Below are positions 33,596-44,640 of a stretch of DNA of 64,000 bases, in pieces. The stretch's first letter is position 1, and each line of letters begins with the position of its first letter. The DNA is from Zygnema cylindricum (Eukaryota > Streptophyta > Zygnematophyceae > Zygnematales > Zygnemataceae). Location of the stretch: the NCBI GenBank assembly GCA_037447655.1, contig JBBHKE010001847.1, positions 42,918 to 106,917 on the forward strand. The letters run 5' to 3'. The notes beneath the pieces are model-generated. The model was not told where the DNA came from. It saw only the letters and a list, made by a program, of their open reading frames with translations, and did no database searches. The translations under genes were made by a program, and so were the position numbers.

Positions 33596-34287
33596 ATGGT
33601 TTCTCATGGAAACGGAGAAAATATGAAAGTATTTTTAAGCGATTTATTCGGAGAATCGGATTCGGAAGAAAATTCGGATGAAGACGAGAAGGAGGATTTT
33701 TTTTCGGTGAGAATATTTTTTAGAAAACGGATAATAAATGTAAATCTAACGAATGGTTTCAGTTGTTAATGTTTTAGGGTTTCTGAAAAAAAATTAGGGT
33801 TCTCAGGTTTTTTGAGGGTTTTTTAAGGTTTGTGGGTCTTTAGGGTTTTCTAGAGTTTCATAATATCCCTATAATAAACCCTAAGAAACTCCAAATAGAA
33901 TTGAATGATCTCAATTTTCATTTTTTTTTTTTTTCAATTTTATGGTTTCATAGGGTTTCTGAGATTATTATGGTTCTTAAGGTATTTTAGGGATTATGAG
34001 GGTTTTGGTATTTCTAGGGAATCATTCAAATTAAGGCTATTTTAAGTGTTGGTAAAATGTGATGTTGAATAAAAATTGAAAAATAGGTAGTACATATATT
34101 TTGTTGTTTTATGCTAAAAACAAGTTTTGTTGAAAACATTTGTATTTATTTTGAATAATTTGATCCAATTTTTTTAGCAAAATCAGAAGTTCGGGAGTGC
34201 AAAGAAAGAGTGAAAAACATTCCAATCAAATACTTATAATCAACTTGACATTTTTTTTTCATATATATACACATATATGTATGTATG

Positions 34288-34360
<73 letters not shown>

Positions 34361-34426
34361 GCATACACATATATATAAATACATACATATAAATACATGC
34401 ACATACATGATATATATGTGTATATA

Positions 34427-34515
<89 letters not shown>

Positions 34516-34748
34516 GCGCATATATGCATGCACATATATATAAATACATACATATAAATACATGCACATACATGATATATATGTGTACATATATATGTGC
34601 CTTTTTTTATTTTATTGTTATTTTTTTTTTCAGGTAAATGAGGATACAAATTGGAGCGAAATAGAGGGTGTAAATGGGCTTTGGATTTGCCGAAATTTTT
34701 TAGACAAAGAATCTCAAAATGCGCTGATGGCCTCCGTGGAAAAAGGTA

Positions 34749-34821
<73 letters not shown>

Positions 34822-37800
34822 TTAGTTTAAGAAATTAGAAACATATATAAAAAAAATAAAAAATTATATATATTCTTGAGAAAACAACAGTAGAACAAAA
34901 GCTCTATTAAATACGTATAAACAAGAACTGGAAAAGACAAAGCATTTTTTATTTTTTTTGTTCCATCCATGATGATTTTTACTTTTGTTTTACCTTTTCT
35001 TTTTTTATTTATTTTTTATTTTTCTTTTTCTCTTTTTTCTTTCCATGGGGGCCGGGGGGGAGGGGAGGGGAGGGGAGGTGGGGGAGGAGGGTACAGAAGG
35101 CTGGTTTCAGAACTCCACACTAAATCAGGTCTTTTCTTATTTCATTTACTTATTTATTCATTTATTGTTTATTTTAATTGCAATCCAGGAATCACAATAT
35201 CTAGGCTCACCTAAAATAGTATGGATTAATTTTGTCTTTTTTTTCGTTTCTTTTTCTTTTCTAATTTTTGTTTCTACTGTTTCTTTCGCTTATTTTCTGT
35301 AATTTTTAAGGAGGGAGAGGAGGGAGAGGAGGGAGGGAGGGGGGGAGGGAGGGGGGGAGGGAGGGGGGAGGGAGGGAGGGAGGGGAGGGAGGGAGGGAGG
35401 GGGAGGAGGGAGGGAGGGGGAGGAGGGAGGGGGAGGAGGGAGGGGGAGGAGGGGGAGGAGGGGGAGGAGGGAGGGGGGGAGGGAGAGAGGGGGAAGGGGA
35501 GAGGGGGAGAGGAGGGTAGGGGGGAGGAGGGGAGAGGGGAGAGGAGGGAGAGTCCGGGGAGAGGGGGGAGAGGAGGGGGGGAGGGAGAGGGGGGAGAGGG
35601 GTAGGGGGGAGGGGAGGGGAGAGGGAGGGAGAGTCCGGGGAGAGGGGGAGCGGAGGGGGGAGGGAGAGGGGGAGGGAGAGGGAGAGGGAGAGGGAGAGGG
35701 AGGGAGAGTCCTTTTTTCACTTTTTGCTTTGTTTCTTTTTTCCAGGCCATGAGATTTTTCGATTTACCTTCATGGGCTGAAAGTCTCTCCGATCTCGTCG
35801 CTCAATCCATTTCATCCTATTTTTCAAAAAGTAATTTTTGGTCCGATTGCCAGCTGTCACCTGAGAGAGCCAATGAGAGAGCGCCAGCTGGACATCCGAA
35901 TTTTGGCTTTTTGCTGAAAAGGAATCCCATTTTTAATCAAATGATTGCGAACAGTTATGAGCCCGGAGAGGTAAAAGGATATTTTCTTCCTCCCTCCCTC
36001 CCTCCCTCTTTCTCTCCCGCCCTCGTGTTCTCCCTCGCTTCCTCCCTACAACACTCATGAGCCAGGGAAGGTGAGAGGAGATTTTTTTCTGTCCCATACT
36101 AGTCTTCGGTTCTCTCTTCCCTCTTTTTAATCCTCCTTCCTCTCCCTCCCTCCCTCGACCCTCTCTCCCTCCCTCCTTTCAACAATTATAGCCCGGAGAG
36201 GTAAGAGAAAAACTTATTCTATCCCATAGTACTCTTTGATTCGCTCCTTCCCTCTCCTCCCCCACTTCCTCCCTCCCTCCCTCTTTCTCACCCTCCCTCC
36301 CTCCCTTCCTCTCTCCCTCCCTCTCTTCCTCCCTAGAACACTTATGAGCCAGGAAAGGTGGGAGGAGGCCTTTTCTATCCCATTCTAGTATTCACAATGA
36401 CTACTCCTATTTTAAGCCTCTCCCTTAATTTGTGTCTGTAACTATATTTCACGATTTCAGCCCAAAAATGTGACGACCTATTGATGGTTATTAACACTAA
36501 TTGGGATGGACAGTGTACACGCTCATCATTACGAGAATTAATGAATTATAAGTGTTTACACTTGATTCGAATTAAGTACACTAAGATACTATTAGTGTTT
36601 ACACTTGATTCGAATTTACTACACTGAGTCATGTGTTGCGATGTGGCTCATTACCGGCCATCTAACGTTATAGTGTCATTGATTTATCTTACATTAGTTT
36701 ATGATTTTGTGTCTGAAAAAAACCCTTTCGAATTAGAGTGATTAACTCTTATAGCGATGGGCAGTGTAGTTTAGGGTATATTGACATTTCCCTCTTTAGT
36801 CGCACTCCCATAAATAGTGTTATTAGTCGCACTTCCATAAATAGTGTTATTAATACTATTTTATGATTTTCGGCCAAATGAAGTTTTTCGACCAATTGAG
36901 TGGTATTAACACTAATACCTGTAGACAGTGTACACAGCCCGTCTCTATCAGTATTTGTGAATTATTAAATTACACTTAATTATGTCTTGCGTCGTGGCTC
37001 ATTGTGAGCTTGCTTAATTAAATAGTGTTGTTAACACTAATTTATAATTTCGACTCAAGATAACACTCACTCGACAGGCATAAAAAAAAAAAATGAAAAA
37101 CATTAAAAAAGACAGAAATGAAAAACATTCGAAAAAAAATAGAAATTAAGAACTTTTGCCTTCGTTTTATCGCAGGGGATCTCTTCGCACGTCGATCTTT
37201 TGCGTTTTGAAGATGGAATTGCGATTGTTTCTCTCCTCTCGTCTTGTGTTATGACTTTTAAGAAAACGGGAGACGTACGATTAACTAAACATATGTCAAT
37301 TACTTTTTCCGTTGACAACAACGGAACGGAAAAAAACTCGCCTTTGTGTGATAGTAATGGACGAGAAAAAGACAAAAACGTTGAAGATTGGAGCTTAAAT
37401 AGCATACGAGAAAAAGATATAAACAAAGAAAAAAGAAGCTTAAATATTATACGAGAAAATGACAAAAACCACGAAGGTTTGAGCTTCGCGAATTCCACTG
37501 GAGAAACTTTGTTAGAAAAGGACAAAGATTGTGGATCTTCTAGTCACATTGGGGGAGACAGAAGTGCTTTTGAACCTCGCAAAAAAGTTTTTCGAGTAGT
37601 TCAATCTGGTGAAGATTTAAGCCACAAAAAACACAATCTCGTGAATGGAATGGGAAAGAAGTTTTCAAATTGTAAAATGGAAAAGGAGGAAATTTCAGGA
37701 GGAGAAGATACGAGTTTTCAAAGCAATTATGGTTTTTCTGAGTCTAATTCTTCGGACCAAAAATCTCCGGAAAGTAAACTTCAGTGCATTGAAACAAAAA

Positions 37801-38075
37801 ATACCACAAGTTCGGATACTGCAAGTAAAAAAATAATAATAGATAATTCCATAAACATTGAGGAAAAGAGGGGTGAGAAGAGGGAGAGAGAGAGCTTGGA
37901 AGTTGAGATTCCAGTATTGTTAAATCCAGGAGATTTGTTAATACTATTAGGGGAGGCGAGATATAATTGGACTCACGGGATAAATAGAGATAAGAATCAT
38001 CAAATTTGGGAAGGCTGTGAATTAATTCAAGAAAGACGCGTATCGATAACTTTGAGAAAAATGGTATCGGAGTAA
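33596..38075 (+). CDS. AlkB-like 2OG-Fe(II) dioxygenase with a ~210-residue insertion
   Basis: Five exons in phase: 33596-33706, 34634-34745, 35097-35128, 35746-35970 and 37176-38075, 459 residues. The core runs [18 protein letters not shown]-like N-part, [83 protein letters not shown] and [10 protein letters not shown]. Iron ligands are His165 and Asp167 (HVD) and His427. Arg448 and Arg454 fit 2-oxoglutarate binding. It matches a plant AlkB-like group of about 230 residues. Here a hydrophilic, Lys/Ser/Glu-rich segment (about 189-401) is inserted between the two halves of the barrel. It starts with three diverged repeats ([15 protein letters not shown] type). AlkB proteins remove methyl groups from nucleic acids or proteins; the substrate here is unknown. 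The start ATG follows TTTCAGGGTTTTACA. Confidence 0.87.
33770..34025. repeat. Degenerate TTTAGGG-like sequence in AlkB intron 1
   Basis: Irregular TTAGGGTTTCTGA, TTTAGGGTTTTCTAGAG and CATAGGGTTTCTGAG units just after the first coding exon. Confidence 0.55.
34258..34610. repeat. (TA)n/(CA)n microsatellite with a ~180 bp tandem duplication
   Basis: (TA)n then (CA)n followed by ATGCATACACATATATATAA and ACATGCACATACATGATATA. The same series repeats at about 34440-34600. It ends close to the acceptor of exon 2 (34633). Confidence 0.85.
34752..34815. repeat. (TA)n run right after the exon 2 donor
   Basis: About 64 bp of alternating TA starting six bases after the donor GTAAAA at 34746. Confidence 0.9.
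35046..35710. repeat. G-rich polypurine tracts flanking a 32-nt microexon
   Basis: GGGGAGGGGAGGGG at 35052-35090 abuts the acceptor of the 32 nt exon (35097-35128). A second tract of GGGAGGGAGGG and GGAGAGGGGGAG units runs 35310-35708 before the next acceptor. Strongly strand-asymmetric and quadruplex-prone. Confidence 0.85.
35971..36365 (+). repeat. Three donor-edge copies of AlkB exon 4
   Basis: The exon end TATGAGCCCGGAGAG and donor GTAAAA (35971) recur as CATGAGCCAGGGAAG with GTGAGA at 36071, TATAGCCCGGAGAG with GTAAGA at 36201, and TATGAGCCAGGAAAG with GTGGGA at 36358. They are separated by CTCCCTCCCT pyrimidine tracts. Periods are 100, 130 and 157 bp. Confidence 0.85.
36473..37070. mobile_element. 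Degenerate copies of a CACTGCCCATCGC-type MITE
   Basis: Inside AlkB intron 4. TTATAGCGATGGGCAGTGTA ends at 36768, and GGTTATTAACACTAATTGGG followed by ACAGTGTACAC lies at 36487-36521. A diverged ACACTAATACCTGTAGACAG is at 36912-36931. Related to the element at 62370-62558. Boundaries are unclear. Confidence 0.4.
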
Positions 38076-38889
38076 AATCTTTTTTTTTTTTTTTAATGAA
38101 AATGTTGTTTTATTTTTTAGACTTTTCTTTTTCTTCTTTGCTTTGTTATAATATCAGCAAGATTTGCAGAATACCCTGCTTAAGACTTTCTTTGATAAAA
38201 AAAGTAAACAAAATGAAAGTGAAAACTTTTTGAGCAGATTTACAAGAAATCTGCCAAGGCCTTTTTTTTTTTTAACTATTTATTTACTCTTTTTAATTAC
38301 TGTTTACTATTTTTTCTTGAGAAACAATTATGTTTTGTCACCTTATTTTTGTAACCACAGTACTACTTGTCATTATTAATATAGGACTGTTACTAAAAGC
38401 CGTTTAATTCGTGAGAGAGTTCTCGAATCTTTAATCACCGTCACGAAAAATAAGAGAGATAAACAAATTATTTTTCACATTTTAAAGAGAGATAAATGAC
38501 TGTGTTCGATAGAAATACAATTCTGAGGTAATTAACAACGAAGGTAGTTTAACTATACAAGAAAAACTAACAGTGGAGTAGACATAGATTCATCAGTTAC
38601 ATTCTTTTGCCAGAATACAACACGTAATACGGTAAAATCGACGTTTAAACATGAGACATGACCTAATCCATGCATCAGTTTTTAAGGTTTCGTTTAGAGC
38701 ATGCACTTAAAAGTACAAAAGCCTCACTAGACCAAGTCTCGGGTCATAACAACCGTTTCTTTCTTTCTTTCTCTCTTTCTTTCTCTCTCTCATTCTCTCC
38801 TCTCTCTCCTCTCTCTCCTCTCTCTCCTCTCTCTCCTCTCCCTCTCCCAAGCTGCAACATTCGGCAATGAAGGAAAATCAGACGGCTGG
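38076..38889. other. Spacer or 5' region between AlkB-like and J-domain genes
   Basis: Includes the presumed AlkB 3'UTR and a CT microsatellite at 38757-38840. The tract ends in CCCAAG, a possible acceptor at 38851, so the J-domain gene may have further 5' exons here that I could not define. Confidence 0.4.
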
Positions 38890-40370
38890 ATGGAAACCCT
38901 AGATTCACTTTTCGAGACAAATATATACTCTGTTTTGGCTTTTTTTTACGATTTTGATTCACAAATTCGTAAGAAATGCTTGTTGCTGCTTTCTGACAGT
39001 GTTTCTTCCAAAATACACAGTTTGTATGATTGTGAATCTGTGGTTCTCAAGTGCAAAAATTTGGTTAAAAATATGGTGCATGTACATTTACGTTGCGCCG
39101 AGTTTTTTTTCCATTCTGGAATTAGGTCTTTGGATAGTGGAGGAGGAGGAACTGAGAGCTCCGAATGCTCTAAAAGTTACATTTCTTGTTTAAATTTCAT
39201 GCGTGAAAGTTATACCCCATTGATTCGAGCCGAGGAAGCTGGTAATAAAGATCCAGAACAACTTGAACTGGTTAAAGAACTGTCTGACCAAGTTTTTCAG
39301 TACGAATGTACTTGTGAAGCGTTACAATCTCTTACAGTCGGTAAGAATATGCTTGAAAATGCGTTGACTGAAAATGTCGAATTAAATATGACGCAAGTGG
39401 ATGCCGCCATTGACAAGTTCAAAGAATCGATTATACTAACGAGGGGAATAGACGTGGAAAGTGAAGGAATTGCTCACAGTGAGCTCGGAGAAGTTTATGG
39501 AAAAGTGTTAAAAAAAGATAGGCCTGCTCATCGGTATCATTCAATTGCTGTTCAGGTATTCCATTTTATCCTTACAAGAAAATGTTATTTTTGTTATTGC
39601 TATGCTATTGCTTTTGCTATTGCAGTTGATATCGCTATTTGTTGCTATTGCCATTGCAGTCGCTGACGCTATTATAATTACGTTTACTACTATTATTATC
39701 AGAATGCCGTTAAGGTGTAGAAACAGGTATGTTTTGCTGCTTCAAAAAAACATTTATTGCATTTTGAAATATTATTTATGCCACTCTTCTCTTCCCTTCC
39801 CTTTTGCTGTTTCATAAAACTGTTTATTAAGGTTTGACACACTCTGTATGGCATTCTTCTCTTCCTTCTTTTTTGCTGTTTCAAAGAAATTATTTGTGGT
39901 TTATCTTTTGACACACTATTTGTCACTCCTCGCTTTTCCAGTTCGGCATCAAGCTTCAAGAAATTGTACCTCGAATCCGTCAATCAAAATGGTTTCAAAA
40001 AAGCCTCACCGAAGTTGAAAGGTACCAAAAGGAAGTACTTAAGGAGGAAGAGGAGGCAAGAGCAAAAGAGAGAGAACCGTTACTAAAATCTCTTAAAAAT
40101 GAATTGGCAGCTCTTAACAGAGAAGCGACTAACGGCACCGAATCGTTTCTCAGATTTTTGTATCCCACACATCCTCCCAAAAATAGTAGACACCAACTTG
40201 GAAGTCTAAGTGCTCCAGACGTTGTGAAAAAGACGATAATGTTGGCGATATCTCATTATCATCCGGACAAAAATATGACTCATGATCCGAAATGGCAAGT
40301 TCTTTGCGAAGAAATCACGAAGATTTTGAACAAGATGTATGAGTATTACAAGGTGCCGAGTCATGATTAG
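38890..40370 (+). CDS. Helical (TPR-like) protein with C-terminal J-like domain
   Basis: Two exons in phase, 38890-39555 and 39942-40370, 364 residues from the ATG at 38890. The N-terminal part is helical with repeat-like amphipathic segments (QVDAAIDKFKESIILTRGID, IAHSELGEVYGKVLKKDRPA) that suggest tetratricopeptide-type helices. A charged coiled-coil segment with EVERYQKEVLKEEEEARAKE follows. The end has APDVVKKTIMLAISHYHPDK, with the HPD motif needed to stimulate Hsp70, then WQVLCEEITKILNKMYEYYK. So a J-domain co-chaperone is likely, though the first J helix is unusual. The reading frame is open upstream of the ATG to a possible acceptor at 38851, so the true start could be in an earlier exon. 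The partner and compartment are unknown. Confidence 0.72.
39730..39935. repeat. ~95 bp tandem duplication in the intron
   Basis: CTTTTGCTGTTTCATAAAAC and GTTTGACACACTCTGTATGG recur as TTTTTGCTGTTTCAAAGAAA and TTTTGACACACTATTTGTCA, ending at the acceptor of the last exon. Confidence 0.6.
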
Positions 40371-40505
40371 TGACAGGGAGAGTGAGAGGGAGAGGGGGAG
40401 GGAGAAAGAGATCATGAAGATTCCGAACAGTAAGTATGAGTCTTACAAGTGGCGACTCGTGGTCCTAAATGGCAGGGAGAGGGAGAGGGAGAGGGAGAGG
40501 GATAG
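40371..40505 (+). repeat. Degenerate copy of the J-domain exon tail in the 3' flank
   Basis: The last coding bases (AAGATTTTGAACAAGATGTA then TGAGTATTACAAGGTGCCGA) reappear at about 40413-40460 as AAGATTCCGAACAGTAAGTA then TGAGTCTTACAAGTGGCGAC. A GGAGAGGGAGAG tract lies between and after them. Confidence 0.7.
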
Positions 40506-41247
40506 GGACAGTTTTGGCCATTGTGTACAACCAAGTCTATGACTGTTTTCATCCAATGTGGGTTTTAGCATTTGGATTTACGGCTGAACTTGGCTAAAAG
40601 AGGAAAGGGGAAAGAGGGATAGGGAGAGAGGGGAGCTCGTGTTACTTTCCTGGTCAGAAATTGGCCGTTCTTTTGTCAAATAGTTACTAAGTCCACAATG
40701 TGAAGGAAAGCTTTTTGCTTTTCTCGTTTTTTCGTTTTCTCGTTTGTAAAATAGTGATAAAAAATAGTGATAAAAATAGTCATAAGAAATAATGACGTGT
40801 TTCTTTCAAAATTGAGTAGCCTGGTCTATATTGTTCCCAAATAAAAATAAGTAGAAATGAACGATATATGCAAGTAAGTTGTAGTCACAAAGGTTCTTAG
40901 ATTTGGATAATGATCTACCATGTTTCTCAAATACGAACTGTGAGTGTCTACAAGTGTCGCATCATTGTAAATAGGATGGCAATGTTGGTGCCACCCCTTT
41001 TGTACACTTTGTGTTGACGCTTTTCGTTCTTTTCTTGTAATTGATCGAGATAAGGAAGCGAGTAAACAGACTTCAAATTGTTTCGTTTTTGTGGTTGAGC
41101 TATTCCTTGAGTTTTTTGTTTTCTTTTGTGGATCGTGATGTTAAAACGTGGAATGTAAAATGTTTTATTTTTTTATATGGTTTTGGCAAGGGGAAGATCT
41201 AGTCGTATCTGTTATTTTGACACCTAATGCATCACTGAAGAACAAAT
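40506..41247. other. Intergenic, no gene seen
   Basis: Probably contains the J-domain gene 3'UTR. Nothing else is recognised before the Copia LTR at 41248. Confidence 0.4.
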
Positions 41248-42225
41248 AGAGAGTAACCGTTGGAAATAAAGCAATGCTTCTGGAGAAGATGCTTGCTCAT
41301 TTTCCCTTCACTCCTTCCCTGTGTAAATGTGTGTTTTCCTATGCACCAAAATATGGAGGGGAGGGAGGGAGGAAGGAAGAGAGAGGAGAGAGCATAGGAG
41401 GTGGAATGTCGGACGCCATGACGACGTCAAAATGAACCAATGCATTTGGGAATTTTCGTGATTGAGTGATAATTTCATTAAGAAAAGATACCTTTCATTC
41501 AAAGTATCAAAGCACTATTTACTGTGGGCAGTAATGTAATATATTACATAGAGCGAGCTTTGGGCGGCTAAATAAAGATAAATCTATTAGTCAAAGGTGA
41601 CCGACGGTAGAAAAAGAAAGAAACATTCGATGACAAAAGACCAAAAGTATTAGTTGGAGAGTGCACTTAATAAGTGGAGTACGGACAAGCAGACTTAGGA
41701 CTAAAGAGAATAAAGTAGACGTATGGATTAAGGAGAAAAGAACACAAGCCGACATACTTTTAACACCTCCTCTCAAGCTAAGACTGCAAAAACGATTTAG
41801 AAGAAAAGAGAAGGGGAATTTGAAAACTAGAAGGAAAGGTCGGAGTAGAAACGATCTTGTTCAAAATGAGGCCGATGGAGAGTCTTGGTGAGAAAAGCGA
41901 CCACTTGATCCGCAAACGTCACATAGAGATATTGACATGCTCTCTAGAATAGTGATGCTGAATATCAATACGTTGGGCGCGTTTATGGTGAAGCGGATTC
42001 TTGATCAAAGCGTGGGCGCCTTGTGAGTCGAAAAGATGGGGGTGGGAGTGGAAGGAGGAGAGGCGAGATTCGCGAAAAAAGATCGTAGCCAGACAACCTC
42101 TTTGGTGGCATGGCAAGCATCCATGTATTCGACCTCGGCCCCAGGTCAAGCAGTAGAAGGTCGATTCTTGCAAGACCAAGGAACGAGCCCATTGTCCAAG
42201 AAAAAGCATGAGCCAGTAGTAGAAC
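41248..42225 (-). mobile_element. Ty1/Copia 3' fragment (RNase H end plus LTR), copy 1
   Basis: Direct repeat of 45741-46719. On the minus strand it reads from the RNase H end (SQGAHALIKNPLHHKRAQRI, like the Copia block with His-x-Arg-x-Lys-His-Ile-Asp) through a polypurine tract GAGAGGAGG into an LTR starting TGTTAAAAG at 41765. The LTR spans about 41248-41765. The 5' part is missing; the unit is cut at 42225 next to the LINE remnant. Confidence 0.75.
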
Positions 42226-44640
42226 TCCTTAGATGCAGGATAAATTAAAAAGCACGATGGTAAACCATCTGAATCCTGGGGTACAAAAGGGGTGGCATGG
42301 CCAAAACCGAAAAACTACCACAACAATAAAAACCAAGGAGAGAGACGGGAACACAACAACAAAAAAGGAAATAACAACAAGGCACATAAAAGAACCCAAA
42401 CCCTAAAATGAAAAGCACAACAACTCACAAAACCAAAACTACAACCCCAACCCCAGCTCAATTAAAAATCTACGAAAAGCAACCCTGTAAGCCCCCCCAG
42501 CCCGGGGGAGCACGTTGAGGGAGGTCCGGAACACGGCGACGATCCATAACACCGATAGCCGATCGGAGGAGAATAGAAGCCTGCACTCGCTGTAAAGCCA
42601 CAGATAAGGGTTGACCATAAAAAGAAGTAAGGACCGAAGGAGGAGGGCTCCCAGATCCTCGACCCTCGAAAGCACGTCGAGCGTATATACGGGGAAACTG
42701 GTCCATTGCAACACCCAAACAACCAAAGATCTCGACAGCCATCGGAATAAAGTCATCCATAGGGTCTCGGTGAGCATAATCACGCTCCTTTGCCTTAGTG
42801 GCTTCACGAGCTACCACCCCAACATGTCGAGCCGCCTGACCAACAACCGTAACCGAAGTAGGGTTTGCCAAAACAATAACACCAAAAATGCGACGGGCAC
42901 CATCAAGCAAAACCACATCGATCCGACACGAGGGAATAATGTGAGAAACCTCCCGACGCACAGAAAAGCCCCCCTCCAAAGCGATAGTCGCAACACCGTC
43001 GCAAATAGTGTCGTGCGCCTGGATCAATTCTCCCCCATGGGAGCAACGAAGCAAATGGACACCATCGGGCCGCAAAACACGACCACATGCGCAAACAAGA
43101 GAGCCAAGTAAATGAGGATGGGGAAGGCCAAGGCGAAATCGGAGGGCGGTGGTGAACTAAGCAGGTGAGAATCGGAGAGTGGGCAAAATAGGTGTAGCCA
43201 AAAGCCAAGATCCAGAACCTGGTCCACCACAAGTTAGGAGACGAGCACGCGATTGGACCACAAGATAGGAGACGGGCACGCGAAGAATTAGAGGGAAGCA
43301 CCTTGAGAAGCTCGGATTTACTGGTGGCGATAACCTGATCGGAAATCGATTCTTGGACACGCTCAACGAATTTTGTAACAAGGGTGGAGAGAATTGGCAC
43401 ATCCACAAGGGCATGAGGAGGAAGAGAACGTTGCACGTCCAATTGAGACCGCTAGAACGCGAACACACCGTCTGAAACTCGGGGGACCACGGTAGCTAGA
43501 ACGCGGGTGTCCCCAACCAAGAAACGGGGAACAAAAGTAGAGGCAATAAGACACCAACTTCTCAAATAGGCAGCAGGAGCAACACGAGCAGTCGATAATA
43601 GACCCAACCCCCCGACCGAGACAGGGCGGGAAGCCTGAATAAGGGCCCGTACTGGCGATCGAATGCCCCACGACCTAACAGAGTGTGGAGGACGTCTATG
43701 AGGCGATCGTCAAAAGCCGAAAGAGAAGAGACAAACATTGAGGTGGGAGGAGAAGTACGAGTAAGGTAAGAAGGGCGATGGGGAAAACACCCGATTAACA
43801 TAACAAAAGCCACTTGTGGATCGGAAAGGTGAGGAAGGTCGTCCACCTGGGCCAAATCTGTCTGTAAAACATCATCAAGGAATTGGGTCACGAAAGTATC
43901 CGAACCAAGGGGGCAACCAAGCACACGAATGCCATCGGAGGGAGAAGGGGTTTGAAAACCAAGAGGGGGAGTAAAGGAAAGTGGAATATCCTGAGGAGAC
44001 CAAATAACACACTTCGAAGGTTGGACTGAAAGGTTGAGTTCGACTAAACGTTCCTTGAAAAAATCATATGCCAACACGACTTGTTCTCTAGGCCCAATAA
44101 TGTGCGTATCATCTGCAACCGAAGGGAAAAGGCAAGAAGGGAAGGCGGTTGCGGAAGCACGAAGGGCCCGGTAATGGGCGAATAAGGGTCCGCCTAGAGG
44201 GTCGCCTTGGCGAGTGCCAGTCGCAGAGGAGAGAGGAATGAGATCACCATCGGCCGAGAATGAAAGGTTGCTTGTCAAAGAATAGAAAGCCCTCACAATG
44301 GGGAATAATTGGACAATCAAAGATGGAGTCGCCATAAGCTCTGAAAAAATCACATTCCGATCCACCGTATTAAAGGCATTGGAAACGTCGACATGAAGGA
44401 CCAACCAATCTGGATCTACATGCAACAAAGCCCGAATCCTGTGGACCACGGCCTCACAACCTCCTCTCATGGCCACTAATGAGGAGAGAAATAATCATGG
44501 AAAGCTGGTTGGAGTTGGAGACATATCGCACGAGCCACCAATCTATATAAAACCTCTCCCACGGCAATAGGGCGGATCCCACCATTAGGTTTAGGATTAC
44601 CAATAGTAATGATAATAATAATAAGGATTGCCTGATCTTG
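42226..44640 (-). pseudogene. Non-LTR (LINE) reverse transcriptase remnant, frameshifted
   Basis: Minus-strand RT with domain A HVDVSNAFNTVDR, domain B TGTRQGDPLGGPLFA and a VADDTH block for the catalytic DD, then SVQPSKCVIWS (43562-44476). An upstream piece (NPKPNGGIRPIAVGEVLYRL, near 44540-44610) is in another frame. The C-terminal domain (HLLRCSHGGELIQAHDTICD, 42470-43075) is in a third. Frame changes lie near 44490 and 43640. The element is truncated at its 5' end. Similar RT plus C-terminal-domain proteins are common in algal genomes. Confidence 0.85.

Noticed and set aside
34146-34649. Cys/Val/Tyr/Ile ORFs on both strands
   Set aside because: Translations of (TA)n/(CA)n microsatellite in the AlkB intron.
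35274-35750. Minus-strand poly-Pro ORF resembling an extensin
   Set aside because: Antisense of an intronic polypurine tract between two in-phase AlkB exons.
41919-42209. 96-residue minus-strand ORF with Cys and His
   Set aside because: Mostly a shifted frame of the Copia RNase H region; only the SQGAHALIKN part is in the true frame.
42611-43111. Plus-strand 166-residue ORF
   Set aside because: Shadow of the minus-strand LINE C-terminal domain.
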